From NCBI GenBank assembly GCA_934216615.1, contig CAKQCB010000003.1:496001-560000 (forward strand): DNA of 64,000 bases. The letters run 5' to 3'. The position numbers and the translations under genes are program-made. Below are positions 1 through 9,660 of this stretch, one piece after another; position 1 is the first letter of the stretch, and the number at the start of each line of letters is the position of its first letter. This DNA is from an uncultured Anaerolineae bacterium. Lineage in GTDB: Bacteria; Chloroflexota; Anaerolineae; Aggregatilineales; Phototrophicaceae. The notes under the pieces are model-generated. The model saw nothing but the letters and a program-made list of their open reading frames with translations, did no database searches and had not been told where the DNA came from.

Positions 1-1866
1 GTTTTACGTACGTTACGCATCGACTTTATGATCGGTCATTTCTTGATCTTGGGTGCGTCAGGCTGGGGCAAGAGTATTTTCTTACGTACCGTGATGACCA
101 GTCTGGTCGCCACCCACGCGCCCGACGCGCTGAACCTGTACATTCTTGACTTCGGCAACCGCAGTCAACAAGTCTTTGAAGACCTGCCCCACACAGGCGC
201 ATATATCGTCGCCCATGAACGCGAACGTGTAGAACGCCTTCTGCGGAAAATTGAACAGATCATCGAAGAACGCAAGGAAATCATCAGCGCGGGGAATGTC
301 TCTAATTATGCGGATTACAATCAACTGGAAGCGCGCAAGCGTCCTGAAGGTGCACCAGAAAAGTTACCCGCGATCCTCGTGGTGGTGGATAACTTCGCTG
401 AATTCCGCGAAAGCTATGAATCGCATCTCGACATGTTTTCTGGTTTGGTGCGCGAAGGGTTATCCAACGGCTTACACTTCATCATCACCGGTGAGCAGAG
501 TACGGCTGTCGGCAAACTTTTCAACCTTTTGCCAGAGCGCATCACCTTAAAACTGTCGGACGATTCGGAATATAGTTCGGTGGTGGGACGTGGCGCTCGT
601 CCAGTCGATGAAATTGCGGGGCGTGGTTTACGCCGTTTAGACCGTTCCATCCTTGAACTTCAAGTGGCGATGCCCTTGGGTTTAGACCCGAACGACGAAT
701 CCAAGAGCGAAAATGACCGCCTACTCGAATTTCTCAACATCATGAAGAAAGCGGGTGATCACTACCCCCGCCCACCCCAAGTGTTAGAACAAGAAAAACT
801 CGTCAGCTTGCGCAACTTATTAGATGAAACTCGTGCGAACCCCCTCGAAACGAACGCGCCTTATGTCGTCATCGGCCGTTCGGATTACGATCTTCAGCCT
901 ACGCCGATTTTGTTAGATCAGAAACAACACTTCATCATCTCGGGGCAGCCGTCCACAGGCAAGACCAACGCCCTACAAATTTTTGCATTGTCCCTTGCAG
1001 AACGCTATTCGCCCGACCAAGTCGCCTTGGTGATGGTCGATTATCAAGGCGGAATGACCGATTACGGGGGCACGTATCGTTTGAGCGACCTTCCGCATGT
1101 GGTCGGACAAGAAACCTTAAACGAAGGCATTCATCTTCATAACTTAGCCGAACAGCTTGAAAATGAGTTCATTTACACGCCAAACCGCACCCCGCGTGAA
1201 ATCTATGTCCTCATTGACACCTATGAAGATTTTGATGAGATTGCCTCGACCCCAGAACACGGCGACGCGAGAAAACGTTTAGGTGACCTTGCGCGTCGTT
1301 ATGGCAAACAAGGCCTGCATTTTGTCATCGCAGGGTTGCGGAATGGTCTCAGCTCCAGCGACGAACTCATCCGTCCAGTGTCGGCCAACCGTTATGGCTT
1401 GGCGATGGATACCGAAACGGCTGAAAGTGCGCCCTTCTATGGGTCTGTCCCGCGCAGTTATACACAAGGCGAACTGCCTCGCGGACGCGCCTTTGTGATC
1501 GTCCCCGGAAAAGCATCCCCTGTTCAAGTGGCATTACCCTTCAAAGACGCGACGCAAAAAGTCCCCTATATGGATGCGTGGATAGAAGAAATCATAAATC
1601 GTGGGTATGCCCCCGCCACATGGCCGGAATTCCATAAACCACTTGATGAAGGCGAAGATGGGGCAGAAAGTAACGGCACTGGGCCTAGCCGTAAATCCGC
1701 TAAGGCATTGACACCTGAACAGCGGGCGCAAATCATCGAACGCATGGAGATCAAGAAAGAATTTCTTCCCGGTTCGCTGACAGATTCACTTTCCGGTTTT
1801 GATGATGAGACGTTACTTCTCTTGGCAGAAAATGACGAGATTGATGTGACCGATATTCTTGGCTAA
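1..1866 (+). CDS. essC: EssC/FtsK-SpoIIIE type ATPase of a type VII secretion-like system, 5' end cut by window
   Basis: The frame is open to base 1 (it reads into the ATG at 28), so only the C-terminal part is present. Two FtsK/SpoIIIE ATPase modules are visible. The first has Walker A GASGWGKS (about residues 9-16 counted from the ATG at 28) and a Walker B-like strand ending VVVDNFAEF near 120. The second has GQPSTGKT near 308-316 and the strand IYVLIDTYEDF near 390. Tandem modules of this type are the C-terminal motor of EssC/EccC, which docks WXG100-type substrates at the inner membrane. The next gene, a YukD-like/FHA protein 14 bp downstream, supports that assignment over a DNA translocase. 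The acidic C-terminal tail after about residue 530 is not recognised. The forkhead and transmembrane N-terminal parts expected of EssC lie outside the window. Confidence 0.8.
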   Translation, partial: VLRTLRIDFMIGHFLILGASGWGKSIFLRTVMTSLVATHAPDALNLYILDFGNRSQQVFEDLPHTGAYIVAHERERVERLLRKIEQIIEERKEIISAGNVSNYADYNQLEARKRPEGAPEKLPAILVVVDNFAEFRESYESHLDMFSGLVREGLSNGLHFIITGEQSTAVGKLFNLLPERITLKLSDDSEYSSVVGRGARPVDEIAGRGLRRLDRSILELQVAMPLGLDPNDESKSENDRLLEFLNIMKKAGDHYPRPPQVLEQEKLVSLRNLLDETRANPLETNAPYVVIGRSDYDLQPTPILLDQKQHFIISGQPSTGKTNALQIFALSLAERYSPDQVALVMVDYQGGMTDYGGTYRLSDLPHVVGQETLNEGIHLHNLAEQLENEFIYTPNRTPREIYVLIDTYEDFDEIASTPEHGDARKRLGDLARRYGKQGLHFVIAGLRNGLSSSDELIRPVSANRYGLAMDTETAESAPFYGSVPRSYTQGELPRGRAFVIVPGKASPVQVALPFKDATQKVPYMDAWIEEIINRGYAPATWPEFHKPLDEGEDGAESNGTGPSRKSAKALTPEQRAQIIERMEIKKEFLPGSLTDSLSGFDDETLLLLAENDEIDVTDILG

Positions 1867-1880
1867 AGGATCAATTTCCC

Positions 1881-2489
1881 ATGCAAGATCGCTTTGACAC
1901 GTTATCGAAACGCCTAAAAGATTCGCATATCCCTGTGATCATCTTTGACATGGAGCATGAATCTCAACGGGTACTGCTGAAACGCGACTTGCGCGTTCGT
2001 GAACTGCGCGAAATGCTCGTCAGCAAATTCATCGAAGGCGCGACCAACATCAGCGAATACGCTGTTTTTTATGAAAACCGTCCGCTGGGGTTGAATGAAA
2101 CCTTGGAACAACTCGCCCCATTTGCCCGACTTCAATTAGGACGGGTTGACCGTCAACAAGCGCCCCAAGACCGCTTGGTCTTAAAAGTTGATCCCGATAT
2201 TGAATTTGTCATTCAGCGGTTGCCCGCCGTGATCGGACGCAGTAAGCAGGGGCAGTCGGTCGATGTTAACTTAAACGATCTTCCAGACGCGCTCACAGTT
2301 TCGCGTCGGCATGCGACTATCCTTCAACAAAATGGGAATTATTACATTCAAAACATAACAGAAGGAAGTGATAAACCGTTATACATTAATGATCAGGTGA
2401 TTACATCACAATTAATGAAAGAACTTAATAACAATGATAAAATTAGATTAGGGAAGATAACACTCTCTTTTTACATACATTCATCCTAA
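1881..2489 (+). CDS. YukD-like ubiquitin fold plus FHA domain protein
   Basis: The 202-residue protein has two parts. Residues about 15-95 look like the ubiquitin-like YukD/EsaB fold found in type VII secretion loci (IPVIIFDMEHESQRVLL followed by an alternating basic helix). Residues about 110-200 form an FHA phosphothreonine-binding domain, with the signature GRS (VIGRSKQG), SRRHA and a C-terminal DKIRLGK strand. Such a protein would be a cytosolic accessory or phospho-sensor of the secretion ATPase encoded just upstream, with which it is probably co-transcribed (14-bp gap). Base composition drifts to AT-rich over the last 150 bases, continuing into the next gene. Confidence 0.75.
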   Translation: MQDRFDTLSKRLKDSHIPVIIFDMEHESQRVLLKRDLRVRELREMLVSKFIEGATNISEYAVFYENRPLGLNETLEQLAPFARLQLGRVDRQQAPQDRLVLKVDPDIEFVIQRLPAVIGRSKQGQSVDVNLNDLPDALTVSRRHATILQQNGNYYIQNITEGSDKPLYINDQVITSQLMKELNNNDKIRLGKITLSFYIHSS

Positions 2490-2518
2490 CATCATGCGCG
2501 AAAATAGTTGGGTACATC

Positions 2519-2881
2519 ATGGCAAAACGTCATACACAAATACCCTTAAATACCTTGGGGAAAATTGGTAACGGTCGGTTTAAAAACTGGTATGTTGTTG
2601 TTGAAACCAAGCATGTCAATGGGTTTATGGATTCTTTTGAGGTGTATATCAACGAAGATAAAAGTTTTATATCTAACAGTATGTATCATGATTGGGTGGA
2701 AAACCAAAGCGCACTGAATCAGCTTTTTGAGAAGAAATACCTTCAGGTGAAATGGAAGGAAAAATTCACCCGCCAAGCCCAAGTTCCGCTGTCCCTTCCT
2801 GAAATTCTCCAAGAAGAGGATGGAACGAATGAGGAGGGGATCATGATCAATTTATCCCTGAATGAATTTGATGATGAATGA
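2519..2881 (+). CDS. Small acidic-tailed hypothetical protein in the type VII locus
   Basis: This 120-residue protein is not recognised. It has no signal peptide or membrane segment. The N-terminal half is aromatic and basic (KNWYVVVETKHVNGF), suggesting a small beta-rich domain, and the last 30 residues are strongly acidic (LQEEDGTNEEG, NEFDDE). It follows the YukD/FHA gene by 29 bp on the same strand and is more AT-rich than its neighbours. Position at the end of a type VII-like operon is compatible with an accessory, chaperone or immunity role, but nothing in the sequence decides between these. Confidence 0.55.
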   Translation: MAKRHTQIPLNTLGKIGNGRFKNWYVVVETKHVNGFMDSFEVYINEDKSFISNSMYHDWVENQSALNQLFEKKYLQVKWKEKFTRQAQVPLSLPEILQEEDGTNEEGIMINLSLNEFDDE

Positions 2882-2897
2882 GGGATAGAATCCCTCA
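2879..2897. terminator. Hairpin between convergent genes
   Basis: TGAGGGA-TAGAA-TCCCTCA is a perfect 7-bp stem overlapping the stop codon at 2881 and lying between two convergent genes. There is no T-run on either side, so it is only a possible bidirectional terminator. Confidence 0.3.
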
Positions 2898-2905
2898 CTG
2901 ACCGC

Positions 2906-3397
2906 TTACCCACCGTCTCCTTCATCACGGCCAATTTCTGCGACGCGGGCACGGATGATACGCATCAGGTCTAAAACAGGCACGCGCAGGTCAACCCCAC
3001 GCTGGCCCCCACTCACCAGAATGTATTGTTGTTCAGTCGCGGGCTGGTCAAGGAATACCGTCCATTGTTTGTGCGTCAATGCCAGCGCGCTAATGCCTCC
3101 TACTTTTAAACCTGTCAACGCCTCGGCATCTTTATGCGAAGCCATGCGCACCTTTTTCATCCCGCTCACGGCGGCGAGGCGCTTCAAATCCAATTGACGA
3201 TTTGCCGCCAACATCACGAGGAAGGGTTTTGAACTGCCTTCGGCATCCGCAACGAGCGTCTTGTAGATCAGATACGGCGGTATGCCCAACACTTCGGCGA
3301 TCTCTTCCGCGTCGCGCAGGGTGTCTGGAAACTCGACCACTTCATAAGGCACGTTATGTTGTTCCAACAAGCGCATAGAATTGAGTTTATTTTTCAT
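2906..3397 (-). CDS. ybaK: YbaK/EbsC family aminoacyl-tRNA deacylase
   Basis: The 163-residue protein matches the YbaK family, which removes misacylated Cys (or Ala/Ser) from tRNA, chiefly tRNA(Pro), in the cytosol. Visible family features are the N-terminal helix (MRLLEQHNVPYEVVEF), the segment EVLGIPPYLIYKTLV where the conserved Lys sits, the strand KPFLVMLAANRQLDLKRLA, and the closing VGGISALAL and GGQRGVDLRVP loops. I start at the ATG at 3397, which is preceded by a GGGAAAA stretch. A TTG 12 bases further upstream is in frame but less likely. It is convergent with the type VII-like genes. Confidence 0.85.
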   Translation of the reverse strand: MKNKLNSMRLLEQHNVPYEVVEFPDTLRDAEEIAEVLGIPPYLIYKTLVADAEGSSKPFLVMLAANRQLDLKRLAAVSGMKKVRMASHKDAEALTGLKVGGISALALTHKQWTVFLDQPATEQQYILVSGGQRGVDLRVPVLDLMRIIRARVAEIGRDEGDGG

Positions 3398-3428
3398 GTT
3401 TTTTCCCAAATTCGGTATTTAAATCACG

Positions 3429-3434
3429 TATAAT
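3429..3434 (+). promoter_or_regulatory. Likely -10 box for the PrsW-cNMP gene
   Basis: A consensus TATAAT lies 49 bases before the ATG at 3483 in the intergenic gap. No good -35 hexamer is seen at the proper distance. Confidence 0.35.
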
Positions 3435-3482
3435 AGCGTGAGAAGTCTTCTATTTATTGGAATTCTGAAGTCAGAATAAATA

Positions 3483-5099
3483 ATGATTCAAAGTGTGATT
3501 GCCGCGAGCGCCATTCCCCTTTTTATGCTCTACGTCATTTGGACATTAGAGATATACGCCATTCACCGCAAACAGTGGTTGATCTTCAGTGCGCTGTGGG
3601 GTGTGTGCGCCTTCTTCATTGCGTATATCATCCAAAGTTCGCTCTCCACAAACCAGCTTCTCAGCGCGACAGAAATCCGCCTGATCAGCGCCCCCGTCCT
3701 CGAAGAAATCTTAAAGGCGTCGGTATTTTTATTGCTATTCTACCGCCTCGCGGTACGTTATGCTGTAGAAGGTGCATTCTACGGGTTTGCTGTGGGGACG
3801 GCTTTCGCTATCGCCGAAAACCTCGCGTATGCGTGGGTCATGCCGGAGGGGTCGTTTGAAGTCGCCTTAGCGCGCTCACTTTCGGTCAGTGTGATGCACG
3901 CCTTCACTACAAGCCTCATCGGCGCAATTTTAGGGTCAACCTATCTACTGCCACGCCGAAAGCGGGTGATGTCGGCGCTTGTCGCACTCGCGATTGCGAT
4001 GATTGCGCACGCGGTCTTCAACCGTCTCGCCCTACAACTGAGCGGAACGTCACTCATTATAGCGGGCATCGCCTACGGCTTCATCAGCTTTACGGCGATC
4101 TTCGTCATCATCCGTCACTCTTTACAACGCGAGAAAAACGCGCTCAACACAGAACTGAGCGACATGCTCAGCGCGGGGGAACGCGCAGCCGCCATCCATC
4201 CCGACCAATTTGAAGACCTGCTCTATCAAAACCGTGAGGTGTTAGGCCCACGACGCACACGCTTACTACGCGAATATATTCAGCTTCAATCGCTACGGGG
4301 TATCTTACAAAAGACGATGCACCTGAATAAACAGGATCATTACCACGAAATTTTGCGAAAAGAACTGCGTAACGTCGATGAGAAATTAGCGACCTTGCGC
4401 GGTTCCATCGGTCTATATGCGTGGGTGTGGCTTCGCAGTGTGATGCCTTCTGAAGAAAGCCCGCTTTGGCAACAGCTAGGCACCGTCTTGAATACACAAA
4501 ACCCCACCTTAGACTTGCTCATCAAATTGAGCAGTCAGCAGGGGATGTTATCACCTTCAGAGATTCGTCGTCGCAAAGCCTTACTGCGTTCTACTAATGT
4601 TTTCTATTCATTGGATAACCCTGAACTCGAAGACCTTGCGCTCTTGCTCACCATGCAAACTTACGAAGTAGGTGACGTCATCTTAAAGAATGGGCAAATT
4701 GACCATCATCTGTATGTGGTTGCGGAAGGCAACTTGGTCGTGAGTGTCCAGAACGAGCATGAAGATGAAACGATCCTCTCCAGCTACACCGTCACGGACG
4801 TGTTTGGCGAACTCAGCTTAATTGACTTGAAGCCTCACCCCGCCAATGTGAGCGCCCTCTCACACGTCAAGTTACTGAGCTTAAGCCGTGAAGACTTATT
4901 CACCTTGATCTACGCCAAACCCCAAATCAGCATTGAGTTGATGCGTGGCTTAGTGAACCAAATTCGGCAGAATACCGCGCTCATCATGTGGATTCAAAAC
5001 ACATCGAATGTAGCCCCGCTTCCCCCGCCTTCCAAAGAGAATATCTTCATCAAGTCGTTGGGGGCGCAGTATGAAAACCAAACACCCCCATTCGACTAA
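3483..5099 (+). CDS. PrsW family intramembrane protease fused to a cyclic-nucleotide-binding domain
   Basis: The N-terminal 220 residues are a PrsW-type integral membrane protease: about seven hydrophobic segments with the family motifs EEILK (E74, E75, K78), AEN (E112, N113), MHAFTTS (H139) and AHAVFN (H176). A central cytosolic region of about 150 residues is helical. Residues about 370-490 form a cNMP/CAP-type effector domain (VGDVILKNGQIDHHLYVVAEGNLVV, then FGELSLIDLKPHPANVSAL), where the phosphate-binding-cassette Arg is not evident. PrsW proteases clip anti-sigma factors. Fusion to a ligand or scaffold domain on the cytosolic side suggests the cut is gated by a small molecule or partner. 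No DNA-binding domain is present. Convergent with the next gene, 6 bp away. Confidence 0.8.
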   Translation: MIQSVIAASAIPLFMLYVIWTLEIYAIHRKQWLIFSALWGVCAFFIAYIIQSSLSTNQLLSATEIRLISAPVLEEILKASVFLLLFYRLAVRYAVEGAFYGFAVGTAFAIAENLAYAWVMPEGSFEVALARSLSVSVMHAFTTSLIGAILGSTYLLPRRKRVMSALVALAIAMIAHAVFNRLALQLSGTSLIIAGIAYGFISFTAIFVIIRHSLQREKNALNTELSDMLSAGERAAAIHPDQFEDLLYQNREVLGPRRTRLLREYIQLQSLRGILQKTMHLNKQDHYHEILRKELRNVDEKLATLRGSIGLYAWVWLRSVMPSEESPLWQQLGTVLNTQNPTLDLLIKLSSQQGMLSPSEIRRRKALLRSTNVFYSLDNPELEDLALLLTMQTYEVGDVILKNGQIDHHLYVVAEGNLVVSVQNEHEDETILSSYTVTDVFGELSLIDLKPHPANVSALSHVKLLSLSREDLFTLIYAKPQISIELMRGLVNQIRQNTALIMWIQNTSNVAPLPPPSKENIFIKSLGAQYENQTPPFD

Positions 5100-5105
5100 T
5101 GCAGA

Positions 5106-5903
5106 TCAATCGGTTTTGTACTGTCGTAACGCCCGCTTGCCGATCACGTCAGGGATAATCATATTCGCCCAGACGATCAAACGATCCAGCAGGCGCAACG
5201 TAACACGCTTTTTCTTCTTGTGGGAAAGCTCAAAAATCTTCTCGGCTACGTAGTCTATCGACATCACCGGCAGACGCGGGGCTTTTGACGCATACCCCGC
5301 CTGCCCTAATCGTTTTTGATTAAACTCGGTTGCCGTTCGCCCCACCAAAACATCCGTCACATGAATATGATCTGGCTCCAGCTCAAAGCGCAAAGACGCG
5401 GCGATACTGCTGACAAACGCTTTGCTGGCGCTGTAACTTGCGGTATACGGCGCGACAAGGTTATAGACCACCGACGAAACGATGAGAATATGCCCACCTG
5501 TCCCCTGCTTACGCATGAAAGGGACGGTTTCGCGGATCGTATGTAATACGCCATCCATATTGGTGCGCATTAAAGTTTCGATATCTTCCCAAGCGGAATC
5601 TGTGAGCGAACCGCGCTGGCCTAAACCGGCATTGGCGATCACGATATCAATCCCGCCAAAAACTTCGACCATGCGCCGTGTGGCGTCACGAACAGAGTCT
5701 GCTTCACGCACATCGGCGACGAGGGGAAGCAGTCGCCCGTGAGGTGTAGGCAGAGCCTCAACTTGTGACTGTAATTCTAACAGTCGATCTTCGCGCCGTG
5801 CCGTGACGGCCACATCATCACCTGCTGATGCAAACTTCAGAGCCAGCGCATAACCGATCCCGCTAGAAGCGCCTGTGATAAAAACCCGCTTAGGTGCTGT
5901 CAT
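5106..5903 (-). CDS. Short-chain dehydrogenase/reductase
   Basis: The 265-residue protein is a classical SDR oxidoreductase. It shows the NAD(P)-binding motif GASSGIGYALA near residues 12-22, the NAG motif (IANAGLGQ), catalytic Ser in IVSSVVYN and the YSASK pair of Tyr and Lys. The Arg pair in TARRED after the second strand suggests NADP(H). The C-terminal tail is longer than the minimal family and is basic with hydrophobic patches (KKKKRVTLRLLDRLIVWANMI), like lipid-modifying SDRs that sit at the membrane. Substrate cannot be predicted. The ATG at 5903 is a good start. Confidence 0.85.
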   Translation of the reverse strand: MTAPKRVFITGASSGIGYALALKFASAGDDVAVTARREDRLLELQSQVEALPTPHGRLLPLVADVREADSVRDATRRMVEVFGGIDIVIANAGLGQRGSLTDSAWEDIETLMRTNMDGVLHTIRETVPFMRKQGTGGHILIVSSVVYNLVAPYTASYSASKAFVSSIAASLRFELEPDHIHVTDVLVGRTATEFNQKRLGQAGYASKAPRLPVMSIDYVAEKIFELSHKKKKRVTLRLLDRLIVWANMIIPDVIGKRALRQYKTD

Positions 5904-5947
5904 TCATGCCTCAAAATCAGTGTTGATACTCGTGTTCAAACGGCTCA

Positions 5948-7624
5948 TTATATCTGAACGGATTCTTGATAGACGCCAAACGTCTCGCGCATCACATCGA
6001 CGATTTCGCCTAACGTCACATACGCATTGGCACAGTCGATCAAATAAGGCATGGTGTTTTCAGTGCCTAAACAGGCTTCACGTAATGCCTGTAAAGTCTG
6101 CCCCACACGTTCGTTATCGCGGGTCATGCGCAGTTCATGTAAGCTGGCAACCTGTTTTTGATACCCTTCTGGGTCCATCTGCAAAATCGGGATTGCGGGT
6201 GGGGCTTCGCTCACAAACGCATTTTGTCCCACGATCAGGCGTTGATGCGTATCAATTTCAATTTGATTGCGGTAGCTGGCATCAGCAATTTCTTGCTGCA
6301 TGTAACCCATCTCAATCGCGGGGATCACCCCACCCAACGCGTCGATCTGACGGAAATACTCATACACCGCCGCCTCAGTCTGGTTGGTCAACGTCTCGAC
6401 AAAATAGCTTCCCCCTAGCGGGTCAAGCGTGTTTGCCACGCCGGATTCTTCTAAGATCACCTGCTGGGTACGCATCGCCAACGTGACCGCGTGTTCACTG
6501 GGTAACGCCAGCGCTTCGTCCATGCTGTTGGTGTGCAAGGATTGGGTCCCGCCCATCACCCCCGCTAACGCCTGAATCGCCACGCGCACCAAATTCACTT
6601 CCGGCTGTTGAGCGGTCAAGCTCACGCCTGCCGTTTGACAGTGAAAACGCATCCACCATGAACGCGGGTCTTTCGCGCCAAAGGTTTCGCGCATCTCTCT
6701 CGCCCAAATACGACGGGCGGCGCGCAATTTTGCCACTTCCTCGAAAAAGTCGTTATGCACGTTGAAGAAGAAGCTGAGGCGCGGTGCAAAACTGTCGATG
6801 TCCATGCCCCGCGCTAAACACCAGCGCACATATTCGATGCCGTCGGCAAGCGTAAATGCCAGTTCTTGCACCGCGGTACTGCCCGCCTCACGAATGTGAT
6901 AGCCACTCACGCTGATGGTATTCCACAACGGCAGATGTTCGGTGCCGTATTCAATCGTGTCGATGACCAAGCGCATCGCGGGTTGTGGCGGAAAGATATA
7001 TTCCTTCTGCGCGATGTACTCTTTCAAAATGTCGTTTTGAAGTGTGCCCCGTAACTTGGCTTTGGGAACGCCCTGTTTTTCAGCGGCGGCGATATAAAAT
7101 GCCCACAAAATGGCGGCAGGGCTGTTGATCGTCATACTCGTTGAAACTTTATCCAACGGAATGCCGTCGAACAGCGTCTCCATATCTTTGAGCGATGAGA
7201 CGGCAACGCCACACTTTCCAAACTCGCCAAGCGCTTCGGGTGCGTCGGTGTCGTAGCCCATCAAGGTGGCGAGGTCAAAAGCCACGCTCAACCCCATATT
7301 CCCCTGTTCAAGCAGATATTTATAACGGGCGTTGGTTTCGGTGGCCGTGCCAAAACCCGAAAACATGCGCATCGTCCACGGCTTCCCTCGGTAGCCTGTC
7401 GAGTGGATGCCACGCGTGTAGGGATATTCCCCGGGAAACCCAATGTCCGCGACGGGGTCAGTATTGGCCATATCGAGCGGGGTATATAAACGTTCAATCG
7501 GCAAACTGGATTGAGTGATAAACTCTTTTTTACGCTCAGGCATACGGTCTAACGTGGGCTTAAGCGTATTCTTTTCCCATTCCGCATGCGCAGTTTTAAA
7601 GTCTTTTCCATTCAAAAGGGGCAT
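5948..7624 (-). CDS. mcmA1: Methylmalonyl-CoA mutase, large catalytic subunit
   Basis: At 558 residues this is the substrate-binding barrel of adenosylcobalamin-dependent methylmalonyl-CoA mutase without a B12-binding domain. Diagnostic stretches are the N-terminal [36 protein letters not shown], the [19 protein letters not shown] loop and [18 protein letters not shown]. It interconverts methylmalonyl-CoA and succinyl-CoA in propionate metabolism. The partner B12-binding subunit is encoded 13.5 kb away (21104-21529) next to a MeaB GTPase. I start at the ATG at 7624 because GGAG sits just before it; an in-frame TTG at 7636 precedes that site. Confidence 0.95.
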   Translation of the reverse strand: MPLLNGKDFKTAHAEWEKNTLKPTLDRMPERKKEFITQSSLPIERLYTPLDMANTDPVADIGFPGEYPYTRGIHSTGYRGKPWTMRMFSGFGTATETNARYKYLLEQGNMGLSVAFDLATLMGYDTDAPEALGEFGKCGVAVSSLKDMETLFDGIPLDKVSTSMTINSPAAILWAFYIAAAEKQGVPKAKLRGTLQNDILKEYIAQKEYIFPPQPAMRLVIDTIEYGTEHLPLWNTISVSGYHIREAGSTAVQELAFTLADGIEYVRWCLARGMDIDSFAPRLSFFFNVHNDFFEEVAKLRAARRIWAREMRETFGAKDPRSWWMRFHCQTAGVSLTAQQPEVNLVRVAIQALAGVMGGTQSLHTNSMDEALALPSEHAVTLAMRTQQVILEESGVANTLDPLGGSYFVETLTNQTEAAVYEYFRQIDALGGVIPAIEMGYMQQEIADASYRNQIEIDTHQRLIVGQNAFVSEAPPAIPILQMDPEGYQKQVASLHELRMTRDNERVGQTLQALREACLGTENTMPYLIDCANAYVTLGEIVDVMRETFGVYQESVQI

Positions 7625-7729
7625 ATTCGTCTCCAAACAAAATTTATTTGACTTTATTATAATGGCTTAAATTTGAACACCCTTCATAACATCATCACAT
7701 TCTTAGAAACATACTGACTTTGACGGAAC

Positions 7730-7747
7730 TATGTTACACTGTGCACC
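7730..7747 (+). promoter_or_regulatory. Motif shared with the RIO kinase upstream region
   Basis: TATGTTACACTGTGCACC here and TATGTTACACTGTTCACC at 12395-12412 agree in 17 of 18 bases. Each lies upstream of a + strand gene (40 bases before the start at 7787 here). It may be a promoter core or a regulator site. Confidence 0.35.
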
Positions 7748-7786
7748 TCGGAATGTTCTCTTATTTGCGACTGTGTGCAAGCAAGA

Positions 7787-9658
7787 ATGACCGAACCCAA
7801 GAAAATCACCCAACAGTTTGTTGCTGTCACCACTGGCTTTATCCCTAAAGACCGTTTTGTGATCTTTGCCATGCTCATCTTCGGGGTGCTGTTGATGGGT
7901 TGGCATGCCATCGAAGGCGATTGGGGCAAGGTGGCTTTTTTTGCGGTTACGTTCGTCGGCATCGTGATGATTCTGAGCCAATCCCACTTCCAAACCCGCC
8001 TTTTAGGGCGTGGCTTCAACCGTCGGCACGCGCTCTATGTGATCTTATTTTGGTCGTATGCCCTGCTATTGTTCAACGTTTTTGGGCTGATCCAACAAGC
8101 CACCTTCTACGGCAAGACCAGCAGTTATGCTTACAGTCTGCTTTTTTTCTTCATCCTCGTCGTGTGGATGTTGATCCGTTCAGGGTTGACATTATTTCGC
8201 CCGTTCCACACATTTTTTAGCACGCAAATCCCCATTTGGGAACAAATCCTCGTCGCCTTCAATGAGTTGATCGCCGCGGGGTTATTCTCGCTCTATGTCG
8301 CCAGCATCTTCACACGCTTCACCCAACCATCGGTCTTCACAACCACCCTCGACGCGCTCTATTCCTTCAGCTTGTTATTCGTTTTGTTTTTATATTGGTT
8401 CGGCATGCAAGGCATGTGGGTACAACGTGTCAATGATTGGTTGAGCAATAACAACGTCTGGGTACAACTCGCCCGTGTGTTCGCCCCGTTAGCGTTGATC
8501 GTCCTAATGATGGTGGTCATCAAACGGTTGATTGAACGGGCCGACTTACGTACCGCAGGGCTACTCGGCGATACCAATACCAACCTTGCGATCTTAGCGC
8601 TTGCGCCCGTCGTCGGCTTGATTTTAGGCGTGATCATCTTTTTGGTGTACACCAGTGGCAAGGGGTTACGTCAGCGTTTTCTGCCGGACATGCTTCTGGA
8701 TCGCCTGCCTCAAAGTATCGCTCGCTGGTTACGATCCGTCTCGGATATGGATATGCTGTTGATGCTGGGCGCACTCGCAACCTCAATCCCCGCCTATCTG
8801 CTCTTATTGGGGGACTCTGGCGGGGTGATCGGCCTGTTACGCCAGCAGATTTTGCAACGCGGTAGCGCGCTCATCGAAACCAGTGAGCAAGCGTTGGCGC
8901 TCTTATTCACAACGCCTTTTTACCTGTTACTTTTAGTGCTGTTAATCCTCTACGCATTGGTGATCGGCCGCCCTAGCCTGAACGCAGAAGAACGTGAGAG
9001 CATCGTCAACACCCTGCCGATTGGCTTCATCATCATCTTGATGATCACGCTGTATCTTTTTGCAGTGCCTTTCAGCCAAGTGCTGACCGAAGGGCGTTTG
9101 CCCCGTCTGCCCTATGACTTGGGGCGCATCCTCGCGCTGAATATCATCATTCCGCTGGCACTTTTATATGCGCATTACTTCATCTTTATTCGCTTCCCGT
9201 ACAGTCGCGGTCAATCGACATGGCGCACACAACACACGGTAAAACTCACCGAACAGCTCAATAGCATCGAAACCAATATTCACACCCTCAACGATGAGCT
9301 GGAAAGAATTGATACCAATTGGCATAAAAGCCTGATCGCGCTACAAAATGACCCCTCACAGCAGATGAACACGTTGTATCACTACGTGCAAATTAACAGC
9401 CAGCGAGACGACCTGAACATGCAGCGGTTACAGGTTGTAGCCGAACGTCAGCAGTTAGCAGAACTTTCGGAAACACCTGTCTCGGTGACGATTGCACGCC
9501 TTCCGATCCGCATTGTCAGCATCGGCATCCCGTTATTATTGGCGGTTCAAGTGTATCAATGGGCGGTGGTGAATAATGGCTTACGGAATATCCTCAATAA
9601 TCCGAATCTATCCATTTTCGATTTCTTCCGTGAAATCTTGAGCCAGTTCCAATTCTAG
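7787..9658 (+). CDS. Large polytopic membrane protein of unknown function
   Basis: The 623-residue protein is not recognised as a known family. It has about 13-14 hydrophobic segments covering residues 20-490, with short loops and no obvious transporter signature, then a hydrophilic amphipathic stretch at about 495-575 that looks like a coiled coil (LTEQLNSIETNIHTLNDELE), and a last membrane segment near 580. It stands alone: divergent from the mutase gene and followed by an unrelated CHAD gene. The start is the ATG at 7787; a GTG 12 bases upstream is also in frame. A membrane scaffold or stress-signalling role would fit the coiled coil, but this is a guess. Confidence 0.75.
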   Translation: MTEPKKITQQFVAVTTGFIPKDRFVIFAMLIFGVLLMGWHAIEGDWGKVAFFAVTFVGIVMILSQSHFQTRLLGRGFNRRHALYVILFWSYALLLFNVFGLIQQATFYGKTSSYAYSLLFFFILVVWMLIRSGLTLFRPFHTFFSTQIPIWEQILVAFNELIAAGLFSLYVASIFTRFTQPSVFTTTLDALYSFSLLFVLFLYWFGMQGMWVQRVNDWLSNNNVWVQLARVFAPLALIVLMMVVIKRLIERADLRTAGLLGDTNTNLAILALAPVVGLILGVIIFLVYTSGKGLRQRFLPDMLLDRLPQSIARWLRSVSDMDMLLMLGALATSIPAYLLLLGDSGGVIGLLRQQILQRGSALIETSEQALALLFTTPFYLLLLVLLILYALVIGRPSLNAEERESIVNTLPIGFIIILMITLYLFAVPFSQVLTEGRLPRLPYDLGRILALNIIIPLALLYAHYFIFIRFPYSRGQSTWRTQHTVKLTEQLNSIETNIHTLNDELERIDTNWHKSLIALQNDPSQQMNTLYHYVQINSQRDDLNMQRLQVVAERQQLAELSETPVSVTIARLPIRIVSIGIPLLLAVQVYQWAVVNNGLRNILNNPNLSIFDFFREILSQFQF

Positions 9659-9660
9659 GG

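Noticed and set aside
5875..6486. 203-codon + strand frame opposite the mutase gene
   Set aside because: Shadow of the conserved - strand mutase frame; low-complexity residues and no start context.
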